Positions 1 to 6,187 of a stretch of 6,187 nt of DNA are shown here, one piece after another. This DNA is from JBIOUF01 sp044866695. GTDB lineage: Bacteria > Actinomycetota > Actinomycetes > Propionibacteriales > Nocardioidaceae. Below the pieces are notes generated by a model. It was not told where the DNA came from. It worked only from the letters and a program-made list of their open reading frames with translations, and did not search any database. Numbering within the stretch: position 1 is the first letter of the stretch; the number at the start of each line of letters is the position of its first letter. The translations under genes were made by a program, and so were the position numbers. Location: positions 1-6,187 of the forward strand of contig JBIOUF010000017.1 of the NCBI GenBank assembly GCA_044866695.1, read 5' to 3'.

Positions 1-821
1 CCCTGATGCCGCTGACCGCGCCGGAGCCGACCAAGCCCGGCGCCTGCGGCGGCACCCCGCCCGCCGCCGCCGGGCCCGGTGACACCTACCGGGAGCGCCG
101 CGGGGAGTGTGTCGACCCGGTCTGCGACCACGACGGGCGGGACCGCCGCGACGGCGGCGCCCGGCTGATGGACGCCCTGGTCACCCTGTGCCGGCAGGCG
201 CAGGCCCGGGCCACTGCCGGCTCCGGTGGCTCTGGTGGGGTGCCGGCCGACCACGGCGCTCCGCCGCGGATGATCGTGACCACCACCCTGGAGGCGATCC
301 GCGCCGGGTTCGCCCGGGCCCGGGCCGGCATGCCGCTGTGGCAGCGCGACCCCGGCACCGGCCAGACCGACACCGGGATCCGCCTCGGCGGCCTGGTGGG
401 CGGCCTCCCGCTGTCGGTGGCCGCGGTCCGCCGGATGGCCTGCGATGCGGAGATCCTGCCGGCCGTCCTCGGTGCCCACGGCCAGGTCCTCGACCTCGGC
501 CGCTCCCAGCGCCTGGTCTCCACCGGGCTCTGGCACGCCCTGGTCCTCCGCGACGGCCGATGCACCTTCCCCGGCTGCGGGCGGCTCCCGCTGGCCTGCG
601 ACGCCCACCACATCATCCACTGGGCCGACGGCGGACCCACCACCCTGGCCAACCTCGCGATGCTCTGCCGCGCCCACCACACCCTGCTGCACACCACCCC
701 CTGGCAGGCCCGGACCAACCCCACCGACGGCCGACCCGAGTACAAACCACCAGGCGGCCCCCACGCCGGCCGCTGGATGCGACAACGACACCCCCGCGAC
801 CTCCTCGCCGACACCGGCTGA
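1..821 (+). CDS. DUF222 / 13E12-repeat family HNH endonuclease domain protein, 5' truncated by window edge
   Basis: This is the C-terminal part of a DUF222-plus-HNH protein. The frame is open to the left edge, and the first ATG at 6 lies inside the family's conserved region, so the true start is outside the window. Counting from that Met, residues about 50-70 (ARLMDALVTLCRQ) match the end of DUF222. A Gly/Ser-rich linker follows at about 71-80. The segment around 126-170 holds the family's usual RRMACDAEILPAVLGA and LDLGRSQR stretches. The HNH domain spans about 180-230: Cys186 and Cys191, His201-His202, Trp206, Asn216, Cys221, His224-His225 and His229, so both zinc-type and catalytic positions are present. 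Full-length members usually have 400-550 residues. The family is multicopy in actinobacteria; the cellular role is unknown and nuclease activity is inferred only from the motif. The gene ends 3 bases from the stop of the convergent oxidoreductase remnant, and its GC content is higher than that of the operon to the right. Confidence 0.9.
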   Translation, partial: LMPLTAPEPTKPGACGGTPPAAAGPGDTYRERRGECVDPVCDHDGRDRRDGGARLMDALVTLCRQAQARATAGSGGSGGVPADHGAPPRMIVTTTLEAIRAGFARARAGMPLWQRDPGTGQTDTGIRLGGLVGGLPLSVAAVRRMACDAEILPAVLGAHGQVLDLGRSQRLVSTGLWHALVLRDGRCTFPGCGRLPLACDAHHIIHWADGGPTTLANLAMLCRAHHTLLHTTPWQARTNPTDGRPEYKPPGGPHAGRWMRQRHPRDLLADTG

Positions 822-824
822 GCT

Positions 825-1103
825 CTACAGGGCGTCGAGGAGCAGGTTCAGGTCCTCGCCCACGGTGGGGTGGGTGATCGGGGCGTCGCGGACCTGCTGG
901 TAGCGCAGGCCCGCGAGCATGGCGAGCTGGACGGCGGCGACGACCTCGCCCGCCTCGAGGCCGAGCAGCGCGACTCCGAGAATCTGGTCGGTGTCGGCAT
1001 CGACGACGACCTTCCACGTGCCGGTCGTCTGGCGAAGGGTCTTGGAGCGGGAGATGGCCGCGCTCGGGATCCTCGCCAGCCGGACACGACGGCCCTGCCC
1101 TCA
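825..1103 (-). pseudogene. 3' remnant of a pyridine nucleotide-disulfide oxidoreductase (mercuric reductase / dihydrolipoamide dehydrogenase-like)
   Basis: Reading the minus strand from about 1100 down to the TAG at 825-827 gives roughly 90 residues matching the end of the C-terminal dimerisation domain (Pyr_redox_dim) of FAD-dependent disulfide oxidoreductases. Recognisable pieces in order are GRRVRLARIP, GTWKVVVDADTDQILGVALL, EAGEVVAAVQLAMLAGL, the ITHPT motif that carries the active-site His in this superfamily, and the terminal LNLLLDAL. The frame meets TGA at 1101-1103, and there is no start codon or FAD/NAD-binding part, so this is a fragment and not a gene. Upstream codons read TDDA before that stop, weakly resembling the family's usual TE-x-x-A segment, so decayed sequence may extend to about 1118, where another stop (1116-1118) occurs. 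The fragment lies tail to tail with the HNH gene. The lost part was probably removed when the operon to the right arrived. The exact enzyme specificity cannot be told from this domain. Confidence 0.8.
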
Positions 1104-1153
1104 GGCATCGTCGGTTCACGCCTTCCGGGGTTCCGTTCCCGAGTCTGCCGCAC
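1104..1153. other. Short spacer and probable junction between oxidoreductase remnant and helicase gene
   Basis: These 50 bases lie between the stop that closes the oxidoreductase frame and the stop of the helicase gene. No intact gene, direct repeat, tRNA end or recombination site is evident. In the oxidoreductase frame the minus strand reads a few family-like residues broken by stops at 1116-1118 and 1101-1103, so the spacer may partly be decayed oxidoreductase sequence. The boundary of the acquired segment probably falls here, but I cannot place it to the base. Confidence 0.4.
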
Positions 1154-3924
1154 TCAGCGGGCGCGGACCGACAACGGCACCTCGCGGCACAGTGCCGCGA
1201 GGTCACAGGTGTCGCAGTGGCCGCACCACAGCTCGTGGCGGGGCAGCCGGTTGTCCCGGAGAGCGTCACCGGCGTCATGGATCCGCTCCCGGACCGCGGT
1301 GAGCAGCGGGGTGTCGACCTCCTCCCTGGTGCTGCGGCCGCGCTCATTGAGGTTGAGTACCTCGATCAGGTCCGCCCGCCTCCCGGACAGCTCCTCGTAG
1401 CCGACGGCGTACACGTGGAGCTGGTCCCGGGTGACGTGCTCTGCCTGCGCCCGCTCGGAGGACTTGAAGTCGACGATCGCCAGCTCGTCGGTGTCCAGCC
1501 GCCGGATCAGGTCGATGCGGCCGTCCACCACGATGCCCGGAGCGACGTGCACCTGGATCTGCTTCTCGCTGTGCTCGGTGCGAGGCAGGTCGTCGTCGTG
1601 GATCAGGAGGTAGCGGCGCACGGTGTCGACGGCGGCCCGGCGCAGCGTCTCCCGGAGCTCGGGATAGGCGTACGGCGTGTGCAGGTGTCGCTCGATCAGC
1701 TCCTCGGCCACGTCGACGCCCACGATGTCGCCCTGGATGGCCCGCTTGTGCACCTCGGCGAGCGCGTCGTGCAGACCCTTGCCATATCCCAGCGCCTCGT
1801 GGATCGGCGGGTTGAAGCCGTAGAGGAAGCGGAGCTTGAACTGGTAGGGGCACTCGAAGAAGTACTTCAGCTCCGAGAACGACAGCGTGACCTGTGGTGT
1901 CTCCCGGTGCGCACGGGGCTCCAGACGCGGTGCGTCCGCCGGGACCCCCATGTCTCTCGTCGACACCCAGGCCTGGGTCGTGCAGTGGTCGAAGAACGCC
2001 GAGCGACGGCGGTACTGAGGACTGGCCCCCGGCGAGAACGTCGCGAACAGCCACCGCTGCGCCCTGGTCACTGCGACATAGAACAGTCGCGTCTCGTCCT
2101 CCTCGGTGCCGCGGTAGCGCTCGGGGTCCTCGATCGCCTCAGGTGGGATGACGTGGAAGAGGTTGAGGCCCCCCTGCTTCCGGCTCGGGAACCGGTTCCT
2201 CCGCAGGCACGGGACGAACACCGTCGGCCACTGCATGCCTTTGGCCTGGTGGACCGTCGATATCACCACCGCATCGGGTTGCGCATCGCCGACATCGGCG
2301 TCGGAGTCCGCGTAGTACCCGGGCGCCTGGTACTCCAGCCAGCCGGCGAACGCGGCGTACTTCCGGTCCGGAGCGGAGTTGAAGTGGATCTCCTCGAAGA
2401 CGGAGATCACCTGGCTGAACTTGCCGAGCTGGTAGAACACCAGCTCCTGACGGGACGGGGCTCCGGGGACCGTGTCCTCCCGCAGCGCGACCGCCTCCAG
2501 GAAGTCAAGGTAGAGGCGCTGGATGTTGTAGACGCCCCACCGTGCGCCCCGGTCGAACTCACGCCCCTGGTCCAGGACGCGTAGGGCGGCGGGGAAGTCG
2601 GCGCCGCGGGGCAGCAGGCGCGCGTCGGCCCACAGCTCATGGAGTTCGGCAGCGTCGAGCTGTCCGACCATGTAGCGGAACAGGCCGACGACCGCGGTGA
2701 TCTCGGGGCTGTCGAACAACCGGTTCAACCCCTTCACGACGTACGGGATGTCGCGACGGCGCAGCTCGGCGACGAGAGCGTCTGCGTCCTTCGCGACGGA
2801 GCGGAACAGCACCGCGAAGTCGGACCAGGAGAGTCCGCGCGGCTCGCTCAACGGCGCGTCCTGGAACGCCAGCCCGCGCATCGCCTCGATCCGCTCGGCG
2901 ATCCACGCCGCCTCCGCCTTCGGGTCGTCGAGCTCCAGTGCCAGCAGGTCGCCCCGCCGCCACTCCTGGTGGCCGGCGGCGACCATCCGTTTGGACAGCC
3001 GGTTCCCGACCGAGATCCTCTCTGCGACGGACCGGCCGAGCTCCACCACACCCCTGCTGGACCGGAAGTTGTCGGCCAGCGTGACCTGCCGGATCCCGTC
3101 GTACCGGTCGGCGAAGGTGATGATGTTCTCGACAGCGCTTCCCCGCCACTGGTAGATCGTCTGGTCGTCATCACCCACCACGCACAGGTTCGCGCCGTGC
3201 CGGGCCAGTCCCTGGATCAGCCGCTCCTGCAGCGGGTTGACGTCCTGGTACTCCTCGACGACGACGTACCGGATATCGCCGCGGATGTGGTCGAGGACCG
3301 GGTTGTCCGCCTCGTCCTCGAGGTACTGCACGGCGAGGTTGATCAGCTCGGTGTAGTCGAAGTAGGCGTGCCGGTACGCCGTGCTCAGGTAGCTGTTAGC
3401 GGAGACGAGGACGCCATCGGGAACCAGGGACTCGTCGACCTGGTCCTCGCGCAGCACGCTCATCGCCTGCAGGCACAGCCCGCTGTGGATGTACCGGCGA
3501 AGGTGCGGTGTGCCCGTCGAGCTGGTGGGGCAGGTGGTCAGCCCGGACTTGGTGCTGTACCGGTCGACGAACATGCGGCCGGTGATGTCGGTGAGCACGG
3601 AGAACTTGAACGTCTCCGGCACGTGCCGTTGGAGCAGGTCCAGGCAGTAGCCGTGCATCGTGCCGATGAACATCTCGGCGAGTCCGGTGATCGTGCCGTG
3701 CTGCTCCTCCAGGATCGTGGTCACCCGGTCCTTCAGCTCCGCCGCCGCCTTCTCGGTGGAGGTGAAGCGACGATGTTGCGCGGCTCGACGCCGGGCTGCT
3801 CGAGGATGGTCGCGATGCGTTGGGAGATGACCTGGGTCTTGCCCGATCCGGCGCACGCGACGATCTGCAGCGGCTCGTCGACGCAGCCGACGGCCTCGGC
3901 CTGCGAGAGGGTGTACGACGTCAT
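1154..3924 (-). pseudogene. UvrD/PcrA-family DNA helicase fused to RecB/AddB-like PD-(D/E)XK nuclease, with a single-base frameshift near the N terminus
   Basis: The family couples ATP-driven DNA unwinding (superfamily 1A) to DNA cleavage. The gene starts at ATG 3922-3924, one base after the stop of the DUF262 gene, and is split by a missing base at about 3764-3767; restoring it gives 923 residues. In restored numbering: Q motif (Gln8), Walker A CAGSGKT (24-30), motif Ia FTSTEKAA (54-61), motif II VEEYQD (223-228), motif III GDDDQ (251-255), motif IV DNFRS (285-289), motif V TVHQAKG (557-563) and motif VI YVAVTRAQ (616-623). The nuclease domain covers about 680-923: Cys692 in FECP, His719, Asp805 in GRIDLI, Asp819 and Lys821 in VDFK, Gln835, and Cys901, 904, 907 and 913, matching an AddB/Cas4-like iron-sulfur nuclease. 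All nuclease residues are intact. The first acidic residue of motif II is Glu224, where Asp is usual. As sequenced, the ATG-initiated product stops at 63 residues, and the 870-residue remainder lacks Walker A. There is no strong ribosome binding site, so translational coupling to the gene before it is likely. Confidence 0.9.
3764..3768 (-). other. Frameshift site in the helicase gene (one T missing on the coding strand)
   Basis: On the coding strand the sequence GTCGCTTCACC encodes V-A-S-P and runs into a Pro/Arg-rich nonsense tail ending at the stop 3733-3735. Adding one T (GCTTTCACC) gives V-A-F-T-S-T-E-K-A-A, the expected run into helicase motif Ia. The downstream frame is then open for 870 codons to the stop at 1154-1156. 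Only two T residues remain, and no X-XXY-YYZ slippery heptamer is present, so programmed -1 frameshifting is not supported. Confidence 0.88.
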
Positions 3925-3925
3925 C

Positions 3926-5878
3926 TCAGCCCGTGGATTCTGTCGGCAGGTCGCCGCTCACCACCTGCAGGCGCCGGTGCACGTATCCGCGCAGGGCGTC
4001 GACCGATGTGTAGACGTCGTACCCGAGCTCCTGGAGCCGAGGCAGGTCAGCTTCTTCGGGGTCCAGCTCGAGGACGACGGGCTGTCCGAGACCTTCTTGC
4101 ATCCCGTTGGACCAGAAGGCCTCGGCGACCGCCAGAACCCTTCCACTCTCCGGATCGGAGATCTCAGCGTTCAGCTGCGGCTCCGCCATCCCGAGCGCCA
4201 CCAGCTCTCGCGCAAGGCCCCGCACCACCGCGAGGGTGGGGTCCTCGTCGGCATCCTCGTCGACGATCGTCAACCGGGGCAGTGCCGCTAGCGTGGACGG
4301 CGACTCGCCGTGGCGGAGCGTGCCGAGGAAGCCGTTGGCCGCCGCCGAGAGCAGCTCACGTCGGGCTTCGAGGAAGTCGACGTAGCGCTCTGCCCGCCAG
4401 AGTTGTGGATCCATGGGTATCCACTGGCTCGCCAGCGCCCCGGGGTGAGCGGCCTCGACCTCCGGGAAGTACTCCTCCGGCAACCGCTTGCCGATCGCCA
4501 GGTTCGACCCCTGGCTGAGGAAGCAGAAGTTCGCCACGGAGTTGACTTCGGCCCTGGTGCGATCACGTGCGTAGAGCTGGGCCTTGGGGAAGATGTGGTG
4601 CACCTGTAGCGAGGCGAGCTTGCCGAGCATCTGGCTGCGCAGCGCCAGACCGTTGCCGAAGTCCCTCGCCGACCCGACCCTGGTCAGCAGGTACAGCAGC
4701 GGGTAGAAGCGCGATCCCACCGACGACGCCCGGAAGTCGTGCGGGCCCACCGTCAGGTTGCCGCCACGCCACCGCTCCAGGGAGGCGACCAGGCCCGGTA
4801 CGCCGGAGGTGGCCACGGTCTCGTAGTCCTGCGCGAGGGCGGTTTCGGTGGATCCTCCGAAGCGACCCCACAGAGCGGAGTGCACGTACCAGAACAGCAG
4901 GCGGCTCTGCGTGGCGGTGTCGCCGAGCGAGCCGCCGTTCAGGTGCTGGAACCTGGACACGACCGGGACCGCGTACCGCCCCATGAGCACGCGGTCGTGG
5001 TCCAGGCCCAGCCTGGCGGCGACCAGGTCGAGGAACGCGCCGACGTACTTCGCGGTGGCGTCGAGCGAGGTCCGGAAGGTGTCTGGGTCGAGGTCGCCAA
5101 GCGCTGCCAACGGCGCCCGTCCGGTAGCGACTGCGTTGAGGTTGCGCAGCAGCCAGTCCAGCTGAAGGTCGTAGCCGCCGTGCCTCCAGCCCTCCAGATG
5201 GTGGCGAAGTCGCGCACGGGCCTCGGGCCACTTCGCGCAGGCTCGAGCGAGGGCCAGGTCGCCCTTGGACAGGCGCGTGCCTCCGGAGTTCACCTTGTTG
5301 AAGATGTCGACCACCTCGTCTACGCCCTTGTCCACGCCCGCGATCTTCTCCGAGAGGAACTCACGGTGCAGGACGTCGTACAACCGGCCCAACCGGGTCA
5401 TGTAGGAGACGATTCTCGGCTGCGTCTGCGCGTCGGCGTTGAGCATGCCGATCTGCTTCTCCAGGCCGTTGACGTAGAGATCGGTGAGGTCGACCCACCG
5501 CGCGTCACCGCGCATCTTGGCCGGCGCGTAGAACTCGAAGGTCTCGTCCTCGACGTTGAACCGCAGGCCGGTGAACGCCTGGACATTGCCCTCGAAGAAG
5601 GCCGGTGGCTTGCCGCGCACGACGCCGTACAGCGAGGTGATCCTCTGCTGGCCGTCGAGGAGCAGCTGCTTCGCGCCGTTGCCGCCGGCATGGCCGCGCA
5701 CTGCACCGGCATCTGCGTCGGTCTCCCAGATCAGCAGCGTGCCGACCGGGTACCTGCGGTAGAGCGACCGCATCAACCCGCGGACCTGATCGCGGTTCCA
5801 GACGTAGCCGCGCTGGAACTCGGGCAGGAGAAGGCTGCCGGAGTCCACCTGGGCCAGCAGTGCGCTGAGCGCTGTCAC
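3926..5878 (-). CDS. GmrSD-type DUF262 / DUF1524 (HNH) fused restriction nuclease
   Basis: This 650-residue protein has the architecture of fused GmrS-GmrD proteins and relatives such as BrxU and SspE, which restrict foreign or modified DNA using nucleotide hydrolysis. The N-terminal DUF262 domain (about 1-210) has the family signatures PEFQRGYVW (19-27), YPVGTLLIWE (43-52), the DGQQR nucleotide-site motif (75-79) with ITSLYGV after it, and FNKVNSGGTRLS (193-204). A helical middle region follows. The DUF1524 HNH-like nuclease core is at about 420-475: VHHIFP (426-431) with the H-x-x-P signature, then NSVANFCFLSQGSNLAIGKR (446-465) with Asn450 and Asn459. Residues about 540-650 form an additional domain not expected in minimal GmrSD. 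The start is GTG at 5876-5878: the frame upstream is closed by a stop 9 bases before it, and a strong ribosome binding site precedes it. The gene begins one base after the upstream gene's stop and ends one base before the helicase start. No catalytic residue appears missing. The substrate (modified cytosine, phosphorothioate, other) cannot be told from sequence. Confidence 0.9.
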   Translation of the reverse strand: MTALSALLAQVDSGSLLLPEFQRGYVWNRDQVRGLMRSLYRRYPVGTLLIWETDADAGAVRGHAGGNGAKQLLLDGQQRITSLYGVVRGKPPAFFEGNVQAFTGLRFNVEDETFEFYAPAKMRGDARWVDLTDLYVNGLEKQIGMLNADAQTQPRIVSYMTRLGRLYDVLHREFLSEKIAGVDKGVDEVVDIFNKVNSGGTRLSKGDLALARACAKWPEARARLRHHLEGWRHGGYDLQLDWLLRNLNAVATGRAPLAALGDLDPDTFRTSLDATAKYVGAFLDLVAARLGLDHDRVLMGRYAVPVVSRFQHLNGGSLGDTATQSRLLFWYVHSALWGRFGGSTETALAQDYETVATSGVPGLVASLERWRGGNLTVGPHDFRASSVGSRFYPLLYLLTRVGSARDFGNGLALRSQMLGKLASLQVHHIFPKAQLYARDRTRAEVNSVANFCFLSQGSNLAIGKRLPEEYFPEVEAAHPGALASQWIPMDPQLWRAERYVDFLEARRELLSAAANGFLGTLRHGESPSTLAALPRLTIVDEDADEDPTLAVVRGLARELVALGMAEPQLNAEISDPESGRVLAVAEAFWSNGMQEGLGQPVVLELDPEEADLPRLQELGYDVYTSVDALRGYVHRRLQVVSGDLPTESTG

Positions 5879-5879
5879 C

Positions 5880-6187
5880 TCACATCACCTCGAAGACCTT
5901 GAGCACCTCGTCGCCGTAGTCGTTGATGACCTTGACGGCGATCCTTCCTGTGGCCGGCTTGTCGAAGGGCCGCGACTCGGTGGAGTAGAGCGTCGCCCAG
6001 GCGTCGGCGTCGATGTCGGCCTTGAGCGCGGTCTTGAGCCGCTTGTAGGGGTCGTTCCCGCCGGTGAAGTAGCAGTGCCGGACGAAGAACGACTCCTCGT
6101 TGTAGTCGGTGTCGATCATCCACAGCGCGATCTGGTCGGTGTCGTTGCTGCGCACCTCACCGGTCGTCGGGTCGTAGACGTCGACGC
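5880..6187 (-). CDS. C-terminal end of a probable site-specific (adenine) DNA methyltransferase, 5' part outside the window
   Basis: About 101 C-terminal residues are present, and the frame stays open to the right edge. The GTG at 6153-6155 is internal, because the codons before it read VDVYDPTTGE in the same frame. The sequence runs VDVYDPTTGEVRS, then an IDTDYNEESFFVRH stretch, an acidic/basic helical part (YKRLKTALKADIDADAW), SRPFDKP, and a final RIAVKVINDYGDEVLKVFEV. From family knowledge this tail resembles the C termini of large site-specific DNA methyltransferases found in restriction-modification loci, and less probably of their helicase partners. No SAM-binding or catalytic DPPY-type motif falls inside the window, so the call rests on tail similarity and on the neighbours. 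The stop TGA (5880-5882) is one base from the DUF262 start, so the three minus-strand genes form one operon. As a modification enzyme it would mark host DNA so that the two downstream nucleases spare it; that role is inferred. Confidence 0.55.
   Translation of the reverse strand, partial: VDVYDPTTGEVRSNDTDQIALWMIDTDYNEESFFVRHCYFTGGNDPYKRLKTALKADIDADAWATLYSTESRPFDKPATGRIAVKVINDYGDEVLKVFEVM
5884..5891 (-). promoter_or_regulatory. Strong ribosome binding site of the DUF262 gene, inside the preceding gene
   Basis: The coding strand reads GAGGTGAT, an eight-base match to the anti-Shine-Dalgarno end of 16S rRNA, followed by five bases and then the GTG start at 5878. It lies within the last codons of the upstream gene, whose TGA stop at 5880-5882 sits between the site and the start. 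It supports GTG 5876-5878 as the start and suggests coupled translation. Confidence 0.75.

Noticed and set aside
216..242. Gly/Ser repeat in the HNH protein, considered as a tandem repeat of interest.
   Set aside because: It is a short flexible linker between DUF222 and the HNH part, variable and common in this family.
86..814. Minus-strand open frame over the HNH gene.
   Set aside because: The plus strand carries full HNH motifs; the minus product is Arg/Pro/Ser-rich low-complexity shadow.
1096..1107. Short hairpin (TGCC stem, four-base loop, GGCA) downstream of the helicase gene, considered as a terminator.
   Set aside because: The stem is only four base pairs, there is no U-tract, and it lies at the edge of the oxidoreductase remnant; chance is likely in high-GC DNA.
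613..1347. Minus-strand open frame spanning the HNH gene end, the oxidoreductase remnant and the helicase end.
   Set aside because: It is out of frame with both minus-strand genes and shows no conserved motif; the oxidoreductase homology is in a different frame.
1217..2584. Long plus-strand open frame opposite the helicase gene.
   Set aside because: It is the antisense shadow of the conserved helicase-nuclease; the product has no recognisable domain and is rich in Val/Leu/Asp as expected from GC-rich antisense codons.
3763..3775. Programmed -1 ribosomal frameshifting to join the two helicase frames.
   Set aside because: No slippery heptamer and no clear downstream stem-loop are seen at the join.
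3733..3856. Start of the long helicase frame at GTG 3854-3856 as an alternative N terminus.
   Set aside because: The residues before position 3767 in this frame are Arg/His-rich and unlike any helicase, while the other frame over the same bases encodes a perfect Q motif and Walker A. A frameshift explains both.
4739..5902. Long plus-strand open frame opposite the DUF262 gene.
   Set aside because: It is antisense to strongly conserved DUF262/DUF1524 motifs, has no family features of its own and is explained by high third-position GC.

Overview
This is high-GC DNA typical of an actinobacterium. The 13E12-type DUF222/HNH protein at the left edge belongs to a family that is expanded in that phylum, and codon third positions are strongly G/C throughout. 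No rRNA, tRNA, CRISPR array, insertion sequence or long repeat was found.

Left part (1 to about 1150). The window opens inside a plus-strand gene for a DUF222/HNH protein, of which the C-terminal part with the whole HNH domain is present. It ends tail to tail, three bases away, with a minus-strand remnant of a flavin disulfide oxidoreductase. Only the C-terminal dimerisation domain of that enzyme survives; the reading frame is closed by a stop at 1101-1103 and no upstream part is present. This stretch looks like host chromosome ending at a junction near 1100-1153.

Right part (1154-6187). Three minus-strand genes, transcribed right to left, are separated by single bases. The first is the C-terminal end of a protein resembling site-specific (adenine) DNA methyltransferases of restriction-modification loci, cut by the window edge. 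The second is a 650-residue fused GmrSD-type protein with a DUF262 nucleotide-handling domain, an HNH-like DUF1524 nuclease and an extra C-terminal domain. The third is a UvrD/PcrA-family helicase joined to a RecB/AddB-like PD-(D/E)XK nuclease with a probable iron-sulfur cluster. Together they read as an anti-phage or restriction operon: a modification enzyme, a modification- or nucleotide-dependent nuclease, and a DNA-unwinding nuclease.

The helicase gene as sequenced is broken. A single missing base at about 3764-3767 separates the Walker A segment (53 residues) from the remaining 870 residues, although the rest of the frame is clean and the nuclease residues are intact. This may be a recent inactivation, phase variation or a sequencing error. 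The helicase also has Glu in place of the first acidic residue of the Walker B motif. The operon's promoter and first gene start lie beyond the right edge, and I see no convincing terminator after the helicase gene.
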